From Acanthaster planci (lineage: Eukaryota; Echinodermata; Asteroidea; Valvatida; Acanthasteridae), in NCBI RefSeq assembly GCF_001949145.1, contig NW_019091362.1, positions 2,579,790 to 2,643,789 of the forward strand: a stretch of 64,000 nt of DNA, given 5' to 3'. Numbering within the stretch: position 1 is the first letter of the stretch; every line of letters starts with the position of its first letter. Shown here one piece after another: positions 54,092 to 64,000 of this stretch. The translations under genes were made by a program, and so were the position numbers. The notes beneath the pieces were generated by a model. The model did not search any database. It saw nothing but the letters and a program-made list of their open reading frames with translations, and had not been told where the DNA came from.

Positions 54092-54148
54092 ACTTTCAAG
54101 GCACTTGATGGCAGCCATTTCTGCCATCCGATCAAGTACCTTGAAAGT
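54092..54148. other. Precursor-microRNA-like hairpin
   Basis: ACTTTCAAGG and GATGGCAG on the left pair with CTGCCATC and CCTTGAAAGT on the right. There is one internal mismatch, one small bulge and a loop of about six bases. Length (57 bases) and pairing are compatible with a short precursor, but a decayed foldback element explains it equally well. Confidence 0.3.
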
Positions 54149-56148
54149 ATGTTATCTGAATGCACTGATTAAATTTGTCTACTGTTTATAAAATAACACT
54201 ATGCAAGTGCCCTTCTCCAAGAACAAGTACCCCCATTTTCGCACACACTGACTCCATACAGAATCTTTCCTAGAAAAGGTACATACATATAGGAAACAAA
54301 TCAATGGATGCACTAAATGGACCCCTGAAATTAACATTGAAAAATCATCATGAGGTTGTTTGGGCGAGACAGGATGTGTACACACTCTCCCAATGTCTAG
54401 ACTAATGGCGACTTGCTTTTGTGTTGGACTCATTAATTATCCATTCCAAGGATAAACGTGGGTGAAGACACGTCATTCCTGCATAACAGGGGCAACAGCA
54501 CAGATTTCTTAAGAGTAGGGAGACTTCGGTGAAGAAATAACAGGAGGAATATGTTTGTAGATGAGAAACTTACATGTATTCATTTATTATTATTAAGCTG
54601 AGTAATGGACAACGGTTTCAAGGTAACAACTGTATTTTTGTGGAAACACCTGTTACTACATGCAAACATTATTTCAACTTCACAATTTGAACCTCAGATA
54701 TTTCTTGTTCACTATACTATGAACCCTCTTTTGCGCTGGATTTTTGCAGACCGTTTCCTTGGATGTTCCTCTTCCTTTTGTTACAGATAATCGAGCCCCC
54801 AAAATGCCTCCAAGCCCGGGTGTGGACTTGGTCAGTCGAGACACGATTTGCAAAACCTGGATTCTGTGGACCTCTGTTGTGTGAAGGCTGGCACATATTT
54901 CATACTTCTATGTTTTCCTGTGAAAAAAATGCTCTTGTTTTTCCTGCTGAGATATCTGATGTTCCTCTTCATTTTGCCACAGAGAACCCTCACCAAGGCA
55001 TGCCTCTCAAACTGATTTTTTGGGGTGGGAACATTTTGTGTGCTTCTGCAAGTCACACAATGCCTTCAATACTGGTACATGTATTCTACATTACATGGAC
55101 TTCTTGTGACCAGAGGGTCTGTATTACTGTATATGTAATAAAATGTACCTTATTAAAAAAGGGGTTCAACAATACAATGGCTGTGTTTTACAGGAGGGAT
55201 TACCCAGCAATGTCAAAACCAACTGGCTGCAGCTAAAAATAGTTCACACACACTCAATGAAGAATAGCTGCAGCCACTTCCCAGTGGTTTTCACAGGTGC
55301 ATGTGTTATAAAGCCACAGCCACAACTTCTGGACATAACCTGAGTCTCTTCAAGGTTTAATACTGAACTCAGCCTCTCTGCAAAGCCAGGAAGATCACCC
55401 TCCTGGCTCCAGAGGAGGTGTGACTTAATCTTGTTGTGCCATCCCATGGGTAATCATCTTAATTAAATTCTCAAACACCCGTCATATTTGTCTCCTTACA
55501 AGGCCATCTCTATACACAGCCCACTAGGTAAAGACCTTCATAAATTTGGGCTTATGTGCTCACTGCATGGTAACAACATTGATATAATCACTTCCAATTT
55601 ACAAAGGGCATGTCCAGCAGGGGGGAATGGGGGCCAATCAATCAGCTTCTCATACAATGGATGTATTTCTCCCCCCCAGAACCTTTTCAAGTCTAAGGAC
55701 TGGGCTCCTTTCAGCCTGGCCACAGAAATTTGAGAGCAAGCAAATATGACATCAAGATTTTTAAGTGCTGCAAGAGCACTCAATGACAAGGCAGTAGTGG
55801 ATTTTGAACCAAGGTTTTTTCTTCATAGATCTAATATAACAAAGTACTGTGTACCCAGAGACAGTGAGAGCTAGTCAAGACAACAATGACACCTGGAGGT
55901 ACGCATACATAATATCTATGTATAGAGTTTACGTTCATACAGTGGCAAAATGGGAAGGGGATCTATGGAGACAACTTCCCAATCTCCCTTTGCACCCCCA
56001 ATTTGAAATTTTTGAATGTATACAACCTAATATACCGGTAGGTACATATACTGTACGCTACAGTTAATTTTCTTTAAGCGCCCCGAGAAAAAAAGAAGAT
56101 GTGTGGCCACTTGTTCCCCCCTCCCCCTGCAATTTCACCAACGTTAGT

Positions 56149-56215
56149 TTACATGTATATCAAATTACCATGTACCGGTACTTGTTCTAACATGTACATA
56201 TATGTATATATTCCA
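56149..56215. repeat. TACATGTA / TACCGGTA cluster
   Basis: Repeated ACATGTATAT, CATGTACCGGTAC and ACATGTACATATATGTATAT words. Simple palindromic sequence. Confidence 0.6.
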
Positions 56216-57173
56216 TTGATTTGGAATGTTCAACGGAAAACCTTTCAATTTCTTCACATGAACATGAAGCCCTCTCACGGTGCTAGGCCACCCTGTGCAT
56301 TACCCCCCAGAAAAAGGCAGGAAACTAGACCAATTCTACCCACCACAGCACTGTTTAATAAACGAATTGCACAAGTAATACAAATGCTTAAGTCATCATT
56401 TGTGGTGTAAATGATTATTTCAGGGTCAACTCGTAGACTGTGAGCCACCAGCCTCCAGTTATTTCAGCTGATCCCAACTCCTCACTAGCATACGAGTAAA
56501 GAGTTGAACATACATGTAATTAAAGTAATTTCTATAAAACAAGCATTTAAGTACATGTACACATATGCAACAACAAATTCCTCTGAAAACGAGTGTCACC
56601 CTGGTTGGCAAACTTTTTTTGGGGGGGGGATTAACATAATTTTTATTTAAACTTGTTTCCAATACCCATTGGAAGGACTGGGTTGCGAATCCCAATTGTT
56701 ATGGATTTACTCTGATCTTTTTTTTTTATTGAACCTGTGTCAACATCAAAGATTACAGGTTAGGTGGAGGCTGCTCAAGAGGCAACATTTGAGAGAGAAA
56801 TACAGGAGTAAATCTACATTAAACAATAAAAATCATTACATCGATGCTTAGGCCTAATTAGCCATGTTTATACTGCACTGTAACAGTAAGCACGTGCAAC
56901 AACTGTACGATTAAACTGTAACAATTAACAGATGTCAAGATACAAGAAAACGAAAAAGCTTCAAAATGAAAAGTGGACCACCCAACAGACGTATAAGATG
57001 GTCAACTTTACCGGCCGTCCGTCATGCCTGCCTTTCCAAACTAGTTGACACTACGCTAGTTGACGACTGTGTCGACTAGCCTCAGCACTGCACTGGATAA
57101 TACGAAACTGACCGACAAATCCTTGATAGAACACACAACTGACGCAGATGCCCTGAAATAGCCTGATAGTTAC

Positions 57174-57370
57174 CTTTTAGTGTTCTGGTCCTGATCTGGA
57201 GAGATATGGCCGTCCAGTCTCAGTAAATGTCCACGAAATCTAGAGGTAATGGAAGGAAATTTGTAGAACTCTGTAACAATTAGCGAAGAGCGAGCGCATC
57301 AGCTGATTTTGTCAACCGACCAGAATTTTGACGTATGCTCGATCATCATGAACGCCTACTGAACTGAAGC
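57174..57370 (-). promoter_or_regulatory. Possible non-coding first exon and start region of the minus-strand gene
   Basis: On the - strand an initiator-like CTTCAGTTCAG near 57365 is followed by about 190 bases of mixed, CpG-containing sequence ending at a donor AAAAG/GTAACT at 57174. It holds only short frames. It would serve as the 5' untranslated exon for the initiator exon at 47158, ten kilobases away. This is inference from base composition and one donor. Confidence 0.25.
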
Positions 57371-58511
57371 AGCGACGTGGTTGCATGTGCAACGTGTGTA
57401 CTAAACTTTATCTAGTCTTACCTTTAATTTTGTTTTCATCATTGCACATCTAAAGACTTAAAATTGCATTTTTTGTTTTTTACTTTTTTGCATGTTTACT
57501 TTTTTAACTATTACTACTGATACCATTTGAATTTCTACTCCTTTCCAAGATCACTGAAGAAAAAATAAGGTAAATATCCTGCCTAAATTATTTTCACCCA
57601 CCCTCCAAATTCCTCGACCTTACAAGTTTATGTTATGCGAGAAACTATAGCGGGCGCACTGCACTCAGCTGAAGCTCAAGCAAAGCTGAAAGTTCGCTGC
57701 GCCTTGTTGGGGCGCGGGGCGCTAGCGCTGGGCACAAGGACTGGACGACATTGATGTACCCCTCCCCTCGTCCTAATTATCAGTACTTCGACTGCTTGTT
57801 GTCTAGTTTTCCCAAGAGGTGCCTGTGTAAAGAAACATGCTGACAACACTTTGACACATTGTCAATGATCATGATTCATGATCACTAAGAGACACGTTAC
57901 GGCCTAACATTTTTGTGATGCAAGTGTGAATTTTGTAACTGTATCTTACCCCCCGTTATTTTTAATAACTGTGAAGGTAGACGAATCTCGTCGAAACAAT
58001 ACCAGTCCCAAAAACTTCGCCTTCCTGCTGATTTCCAGTAGGAGCTTGTAGGTTGCGTACCATGCTGAGTTAATTAATACACTTTTTTTTCTCATTTTTC
58101 TTTTTCGACAAACACCTGAACACAGTGGACAAACCTCAGCTATGTATTTTAGAAAGGGTGTTGTTAGTTTACATCAACAGCGTCTTCAAGAAGGCGACAC
58201 GGCGTGCATTATTAAAGTGAGTGTAAACAAAGTTGCTGTGTCCAGGGTCCATCATTTAAAAAAAAATCAATCGAAATTCCCATTTACTTTCTGTAGGAGC
58301 TTAATTACTTCAGCAGGGAACCTTCCTCGTTCGTTTTCTCTGCTAATTATCAACCTCATACGCGGGGTATGACAATTAAAAACGATTTTGGACGGTGGTA
58401 CGCACTGTGTCAGACAGCAATTGGAAGGCAACATTTCTCAGTCTTCAGTCTGAAACTCACTGACGATAACCGTCGTTCCGTTGCGTCTCCGAGTAAGTTT
58501 TAAGTGCAACA
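57371..58511. promoter_or_regulatory. Candidate divergent promoter between the two genes
   Basis: This stretch lies between the inferred minus-strand first exon and the lectin-like ATG. It includes the most CpG- and GC-rich patch of the window (about 57645-57735, with GCGC repeats) and a pyrimidine/CAGT start-like motif near 58438. No protein-coding exon is supported here. An open frame at 58142-58372 lacks splice or composition support. Confidence 0.35.
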
Positions 58512-58544
58512 ATGTGCTTTATCGTTGGCTTTTTGGCTATACTG
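58512..58544 (+). CDS. Lectin-like gene exon 1 (start of signal peptide)
   Basis: The ATG sits in the context AACAATG. The exon codes for 11 mostly hydrophobic residues and ends in phase 0 at a consensus donor GTGAGT. The start was chosen because joining exon 2 extends the hydrophobic run into a normal signal peptide. The 5' untranslated leader probably begins about 70-90 bases upstream, but no TATA box is evident. Confidence 0.65.
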
Positions 58545-61500
58545 GTGAGTATGTTTCATTGCGTAAAGATATTTTGAATGGAAACCCCACTTCTTTATTC
58601 AGTTTTATTTATTTTTTTGTTACTATGTGTATTGGGACGACATTCTAATTCTAGACAAGGTAGCAGCCGATAAGTGTATTATTTCTTTATTCAGCAAGCT
58701 GTTGAAGCTGGAAACAAGTTGCTTGGAATATCAACGGGAATTAATGTACATCTTTCCATGAAGAAACGCTTTCGTTAACTCCTTCACATTGGAGGGGCTC
58801 TGTGTAGATGCAACAATTCAACCTTTTTTCTCTCTAATTGACGGCACGTCTAGCTTCTTTTTTTGTTTTGTTTTGTTTTGTTTTGTTATTATTAATTTTT
58901 AACAGGGTTTAGGGAACAAATATACTTGTGCTGCAAGTTTGGTTATATTCTGTGCACACCCAATACGGAAGGTGTTTTCTGTTGACAAAAATGACATTTT
59001 TGGGAACTGAAATATTTTGCGCTTAAAAAAAAAGAATCTGAAGATCTTGATCAATCGCGGGAATGACAATGTCTCTACAGCCCATAACTAGGATTGTTAC
59101 TGCGCGTTTCAAAATAGAATGGTCGTATTTAAAAAACAAACAACCTAACAAACAAACAAAACAAAACACTGGCAAGATATTGATTGATATGTGGATATTT
59201 TGTTTATAACGAATTACCCCATGCGTTTATTATCTACTTTTCTTATCCTGGTTTTTCATTTATGATCTACTGTCGTCGTCCTGACTTTGCATTTATAATC
59301 TGTTATACAGCTGAAAGCGCCCCGATTTTGATTTAAATTTCTGCAGCCCGTGGCATTCTGCAACTTGGACCCCTAATTAGCTTCTCTGTTGACCTCATGT
59401 GCTAAGAGGTTGGGGGTATGCAGTTTTGGACAAAAAATTCACACACATCTGGTTGAAAAAAAAGATAAATTTTCCTCAAGTTTCGCTACTCCACTCATTT
59501 CTACCAACGTTTCTTTTTTTTAATGAGGACAGACAACATGGGTCTCTATACTTAATTAACCCTGCGAAGTGTGAACTATTGCATTATACCTCCAAGTGGG
59601 AGCGTGACCCACTGTGAGTCACACTGTTAATTAGGTAATTAAGCACTATACATAGTCTTTTTTTTCTGCTTCTATGTCTACCTTTCATCAATATTTTGTC
59701 AAGTAAACACAATGGAAAAGGGTATTCCACCCCCCCCCAAAAAAATCTCACCGCTTCGGCTGGGCCAGGTAGAGCCATATTGTGCACGGTGTATGCATCA
59801 AAATAAAACACCCACAGGCAAATGTATAATTCACATTTATATCTAAAAAAAAGAGTACAAAATCCAATTTGTGAATACCCCAATTCCCCATTTTTGTTGT
59901 TGTCGGGAAGGGGATCACATCTCATGGTCGCAGTGGACCGCTTTCTGAAGTGTTTTTGAACAACAATAAGGAGGTAAATGTAAATTTTTACAAAATGATT
60001 TGTCAGAAATACTAATATTTTGAACTATAATAAATGTCTGTCTCTACTTCCATTTGAAGTACACACTGTGAACATTGAATGGAGACACAACTTGTCTGGA
60101 CTCATGAAGAAGTTGGCAAAACTATTCCAAACAGCGAAAAAAAAGAGGACAACTGTTTTTCTAAAAAGTGTCTGTAAACTTTTTGCCCTAAATGTATATA
60201 CCGGTATTGTTCGTTTGGTTGATTTCTTTTTGTTCATACGTGAAGAATAAAAGGCAAAAGCAATTTTTTTGGGGGGGGGGGTTAAGAACTATGATTTTGC
60301 TACACAGGCTTTTCCAACACTCATTTAGCGTAAGAGTATTTTGAAATAGGCTGCGAACTGAAATATAGCGAAGTATATCTGATTCCCTGAAAACATCTCA
60401 TACTGGAGGTATTCGTGCTAGAGATTTTGAAATAATTTACATGTTTCTAGTTTAATGGGCTTCTATTCACATTACAATTTTCACCACGAAAACTAAAGCC
60501 AGAGCAATACGTGCCCCGACGTTTGTTACTTGATGGAATTGATCATAGTGCAAAATAAGCTTCGGTCGAAAGATTTTGCTCACTGTTGAAGCTGCCGCTC
60601 TTCCTGTTGTCGCAGTCGCCGGACAAGAACTCTTCGGAATTCTGGGTCAAAAAGTGTACAGGTGTAGTTCCTGTACCGCATCACGCCATGTGCAAAGAAA
60701 AACTACCTCGACCCCGATTGGTGGAATGTTAAATAAGATGCTAATTTTATGCAGTCGTGGAAATCCGACGGCTGTTGCAAAACCTGTGGCTTCACAAGTT
60801 CAAGTTTGATATACGGCTTACTACTAGTGAATCGGACAAACCTAGATTGTTAATTATTCTTTAACCAGAACCTTCATTCTCCTGAAAGCACCTTATAAGA
60901 GATCAAACTCCATTGGAAAAGATGGAGACTCTACTAATAGGACATTATGTCAGGTGGGTCGAATTTGAGAATTTGAAAGCTCACTTGTTCAAAAGTATAC
61001 GGAAAAGGAGGCCTCGTAGAACGACTAGCGTCGTTATGCATATTATGCTTCAGAAGTGTGCAGTGCGTACTTTATGCGTTCTGAGCATAGGCCTAATATG
61101 CATAAGACGAACGTCGTCGTGCGTGGCCCTTTTCTTTTCTAAAACCTTGTTCAAATCTTTCGTCTGTCCAGGTCAGCTTTCTTGGGTGGATCATGCTTGG
61201 TCAGCTGCCGACGGTAGAGGGCAGTTACCTCAACCAAAGTAAGACGAACCACGAATTGAACGCACTCAAAAAACTGTGGTTATAATACTGTGAATGGGTT
61301 GAATGTTAACTTTAGTTTAGTGAAACTTGAAGCTTAATTTGATGACACATATTTGCTGTTACACAACTAAGAGCCCCCCCCCCCAAAAAGCATGTCAGTT
61401 CTATGACATCGGCGAGGGCGTGTGTGTGTGATGGGATGGGAATAGCTTAAAAGTAGCTGTTCGAACCACTATTAAAACACTGCAAAACCATTTTCCTTCA

Positions 61501-64000
61501 TTATTTTGTAAAAGTAATGACAACAAAACATGTCCGGGCGAGGAGGGGGCATAGCATCTACCGTGCACCCGAACCGCTATTGGAATTGCTTACAATAACA
61601 AGGAAGGATCACGAGTCAAATTTTCTTGGTCAGACTTTTTTTGTGGGGGGGTGGGGGTGGACCCCAAAATTGGCCTTTTTAACATTTAACCTTTAATATC
61701 CTTTCTGAGAGGTGAAGTTAAATTCTAGGCCTTTCACTTGCACTTGGAAGGGAAACGAAGTAGCCAAAAATTCGTTTCTCTCAGTAGTTTAGGAAAAACA
61801 AATGAAGTACACAAAAATGTCTTTCATCAGTTTAGGAGAAAATACCCATTTTCGGGGGAAGTCCCCGTCTGCCCTTACATAATAAAACAAATGTGTTGAC
61901 TGTGTTTTCTTCTGCAGATACCGGCTGCATCAGTTCTGGGGAAGTTCAAGGACAATCTTTCAACGGACACTGCTATTTTGCTGTGAGGGTGTGGGCTGGT
62001 TCACAGATAGCAGTTACCACACAGAGATGTAGCGTTTTTGGAGGGGCAATGCTATTTTGGACAAACAGGGAGGAACTTCTTTTCTTCCTGTATGAGGCGT
62101 AAGTAAAACTTCTCTTGCAAATAGGGCAAGCTGGGGAGGGGAAAAGGAATTATCTCTCTCTCTTTTTATAATTTTGTTTTGTTTGTTTTAATTGAAAGTA
62201 CAATCTTTTTTAAAGGGGGATTCAATCTTCTGCCATTGAATAAAAAGTGGACATGTTTAGGAAATCCATTTTGCCGCCTCTCGACCCATGACCTGGATAC
62301 ACCAATGCCTGGATGGAATTTGAACCCAAGTGGGAAGGCGTAAAATATTTTCCTTTGTGAAAAGGACTTTCACCTAATTCCCCATGGTAGTTGTTGCTCC
62401 TTTGGCCCAATGTTGTCTCCCCGTGATATCAATATTTTCTGCAGGAATTCTTTCAGTGACGGGGATGGGATTTGGACGGGGCTGCATTACAGCACAGGTT
62501 CCTGGTCTTGGTATGACTCCGAAACAACTCTGTCAGACAGTGACTTGCAGTATCTTATGTAAGTAAAACACAATTAGTTTAATATTTTTCAAATTTACAA
62601 AATGCGTCACGCGAACACTTTTCTCAAGAAAATGTTGTTTTGCCCCATGAGTTGGGCTATCTGTGCTTACATATCCTGTTCAATTGTTTTGAACAAAGGA
62701 GTTCTATCCAAAACAATTTCCAGTTATTCAACAACTTAGGTGTAGAATGTATAGGCCTAATGTTTAATTTTCACTCAAATAGCTTAAATTGTGCAAAAAA
62801 GTAAAACAACTATTGTGAAAGCACAGAATAGAATTCCTTGAAATAAATAGAAAAATGAATGAAACTTCATTCCAACAACTGAATGAACAAAAATAAATAA
62901 ATCAAAGTAGCAGACAATAAACTAAGTTTGGATTTGTTATTTATTTCTTTATATGTCAACATAGACCAGGATTTGACAACTTCCAAAACCTAAGCGGTGA
63001 CACTATGGACAAACTTCTTCAGCTACATTACAGTGACAACCGTTTTATGTCAGTTCTTGGCAATTCCATGGATGTTACCAATGAATATGTCGGGTGTAGA
63101 ATGAGACAAGGTGAGTTGGACTGTATGAGTGACAACCAATACAAACATCGATGATGTTTGCACTGGCAACAGGGATGAAAGGGCTCGTGCAATGTCATTT
63201 TCTTTTTGCGCACTTCTTGTGAATGTTCCTAGTCCACAGAAAGAGTATTTTTAAGCCAGTTGACAGATATGGCAAATGACATCCAGTTTTCCTATGTAGT
63301 TGTGTCTAAACTGACTTATTTTCTTTACATTAACATTGAGGCTTTTTACCATTTTTATCATTTCTTGAATGCATAAAGTTAGCCAAACATACACCCATGC
63401 CTTCTTGTACTTCACCTTGGACTTTGTCTACGTACGAGCTTACGAGAGCTATGTAAGTAACAATAATTGTGCTGTCTCTACTACTTTTTAAAAAGAGTTT
63501 GTGATGCCAAAGAAATTTGAGTTTGCACTTTGCAAAGCATGCTGCGTGTAAATCTGCGGTTTATGGTGAACCCTCGATTTTATGTTTTGTTGTTGTTTTG
63601 ATTCTTTAATTGCTGTTTATTTATTTGTTTTTGACAGAACGGTGACTAGTCACAATGCTATTTGATGCATGCTGTTTATAGCTAGTAATCAGCTGAGTTT
63701 TGCTGAGCAAAGCAGTACCTCCCAACACACCTCTTCCCTCCTCTGTCCCTGAAGCAGAGCTGGAATGTTGAGGAGGAGCAGTTCAGATTCATTCGTATGC
63801 TCTTGCTTGGATTCATTTTGTCTACAGACCACCGGCGTTGTGGGATCTTCCCTGGCCAATGCAAGTTTCTCCACTGGGTCAGTTCGCTGTTACGACCAGC
63901 AGAAGGGCAATTCCCTCCGAATTAGGGCCGGGGAGGATTCACCATTATACTTTGGAGACTTTGGAGGTACATGGGCCGTGCCAGTGCTGTGGAAAAAAGA
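58512..64000 (+). CDS. Secreted C-type-lectin-like protein, seven exons, 3' end beyond the window
   Basis: Exons 58512-58544, 61172-61238, 61918-62098, 62445-62558, 62965-63110, 63379-63452 and 63828 to the window end join with GT-AG introns of phases 0, 1, 2, 2, 1 and 0, giving about 262 residues without a stop. Residues 1 to about 27 form a hydrophobic signal peptide, so the product should enter the secretory pathway. Residues about 37-180 resemble a C-type-lectin-like domain. C37 and C52 surround the family's FNGHCY-type start, C71 precedes a GGA-type turn, residues 103-107 read IWTGL (the family's WIGL core), and C176 takes the place of the last domain cysteine. The WND motif, EPN/QPD calcium ligands and the cysteine that normally pairs inside the domain are absent, so sugar binding through calcium is not expected. 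Residues 181-262 are an unrecognised module. Domain assignment is by motif pattern; splicing is inferred. Confidence 0.72.
58858..58886. repeat. TTTTG microsatellite
   Basis: Five uninterrupted TTTTG units after a short T run, in intron 1 of the lectin-like gene. Confidence 0.9.
61020..61119. mobile_element. Foldback repeat in intron 1 of the lectin-like gene
   Basis: The left arm ACGACTAGCGTCGTTATGCA continues TATTATGCTTCAGAA. The right side carries the inverse complement with one short insertion (TTCTGAGCATAGGCCTAATATGCATAAGACG split over the arm, then GTCGTCGT). It lies about 50 bases before exon 2, so a hairpin here would sit next to the branch-point region. Confidence 0.6.
61172..61238 (+). 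CDS. Lectin-like gene exon 2 (rest of signal peptide)
   Basis: A pyrimidine-rich acceptor ending in TGTCCAG precedes 67 bases that code for 22 residues plus one base, followed by the donor GTAAGA. In the frame set by exon 1 the exon is open and contributes a hydrophobic stretch (VSFLGWIMLGQL), then a short polar linker, where signal cleavage would fall. Of the other two frames, one hits a stop inside the exon and the other would join out of phase, which supports this choice. Confidence 0.62.
61918..62098 (+). CDS. Lectin-like gene exon 3 (first half of the C-type-lectin-like domain)
   Basis: The acceptor TTCTGCAG precedes 181 bases ending at the donor GTAAGT. The exon encodes the first-half hallmarks of the fold: two early cysteines (C37, C52) around a GQSFNGHCY segment, a tryptophan and alanine start of the first helix, C71, a GGAMLFW strand and a REELLFFL second helix. 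It is the strongest coding evidence in the window. Confidence 0.82.
62445..62558 (+). CDS. Lectin-like gene exon 4 (WIGL-core segment)
   Basis: The acceptor TTCTGCAG and donor GTAAGT bound 114 bases that begin and end in phase 2. The translation contains IWTGL followed by a Trp- and Asp-rich strand (WSWYDSE), the expected layout of the middle of a C-type-lectin-like domain. It lacks the EPN or QPD tripeptide that marks calcium-dependent sugar binding. Confidence 0.8.
62965..63110 (+). CDS. Lectin-like gene exon 5 (end of the C-type-lectin-like domain)
   Basis: The acceptor CAACATAG and donor GTGAGT bound 146 bases, phase 2 to phase 1. The translation ends in NEYVGC, which fits the closing strand and final cysteine of the domain. 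The usual WND tripeptide and the cysteine before it are replaced by cysteine-free sequence, so the domain is atypical. The segment is somewhat longer than usual between the WIGL core and the last cysteine. Confidence 0.72.
63379..63452 (+). CDS. Lectin-like gene exon 6
   Basis: Seventy-four bases, phase 1 to phase 0, ending at the donor GTAAGTAA. The chosen acceptor is ATAAAG at 63378. A second acceptor four bases downstream (GTTAG, exon from 63383) is also open and would shift the frame of this and the next exon. The first was preferred because the last exon then reads as a better-balanced sequence with GSVRCYDQQ and GDFGGTW segments. Function unknown. Confidence 0.5.
63828..64000 (+). CDS. 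Lectin-like gene exon 7, cut by the window end
   Basis: The acceptor TTTTGTCTACAG opens a frame that continues to the last base. A possible donor (GTACAT) occurs at 63967, so the exon could also end at 63966. The translation is rich in Gly, Ser and Asp, with one cysteine. It does not match a domain I can name and may belong to a second extracellular module. Confidence 0.55.

Larger units (their letters stand above)
47418..57173. other. Upstream region or long first intron of the minus-strand gene
   Basis: Contains the foldback element at 49901, the duplication at 52659 and the hairpin at 54092. The longest frame in the window (54763-55236, +) lies here. It lacks domain motifs, splice logic and a promoter, and is not called a gene. 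Confidence 0.4.
58545..61171 (+). other. Intron 1 of the lectin-like gene
   Basis: Long first intron with a TTTTG microsatellite, two C/A or T/G homopolymer junctions (59730, 60264) and a foldback repeat (61020). A short charged frame on the - strand at 60580-60681 is listed as a finding. The other introns are much shorter (about 270-680 bases). Confidence 0.55.

Noticed and set aside
54763-55236. Longest open frame in the window, 157 codons on the plus strand
   Set aside because: Hydrophobic and Cys/Phe-rich composition, no domain motif and no splice or promoter logic. The two similar CTCTTC/ACAG stretches inside look like non-coding pyrimidine tracts. Treated as chance.
62290-62345. B-box-like GGGTTCAAATTCC on the minus strand in lectin intron 3
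   Set aside because: The A-box-like word nearby is on the wrong side for polymerase III order.

Overview
This is an intron-rich eukaryotic window that is mostly non-coding. Base composition is moderately AT-rich. The palindromic words TACATGTA and ACCGGTA recur constantly, as does AGGCCTA. Foldback DNA elements and homopolymer junctions are abundant. This texture is familiar from marine invertebrate deuterostomes (echinoderm, hemichordate or cephalochordate). That placement is an inference; no marker gene in the window proves it. No bacterial-style operon, rRNA gene, CRISPR array or autonomous transposase gene was seen, and almost all long open frames look like chance frames in non-coding DNA. 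The best-supported gene lies at the right end on the + strand (58512 to beyond 64000). Seven exons join with GT-AG boundaries and compatible phases into a secreted protein. It has a signal peptide followed by a C-type-lectin-like domain that lacks the calcium-binding signatures and one conserved cysteine. A further unassigned module is cut by the window end. A second gene is inferred on the - strand. Its best piece is an initiator exon (CDS 46982-47158) with a strong donor, preceded by a 31-codon upstream ORF in the leader. A possible terminal exon at 41735-41989 has matching phase 0, and a possible non-coding first exon lies at about 57174-57370. The two genes would then be head to head across a GC- and CpG-richer stretch (about 57.2-58.5 kb) that may act as a divergent promoter. 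From 1 to about 41.7 kb there is intergenic or intronic sequence with no coding exon that can be defended. It holds two copies of a 175-bp palindromic foldback element (17.8 and 40.1 kb), two copies of a 70-bp element with TTAACCCTA ends (29.7 and 47.3 kb) and a dispersed repeat at 7.9 and 18.1 kb. It also holds tRNA-like SINE heads (12.35 and 28.7 kb), a tandem duplication (15.6 kb) and a degenerate minisatellite (33.9-34.1 kb). Between 41 and 50 kb lie three more foldback or terminal-repeat elements and a short inverted repeat. A few islands that look like regulatory DNA or isolated coding fragments are listed as findings because the sequence alone does not settle them.
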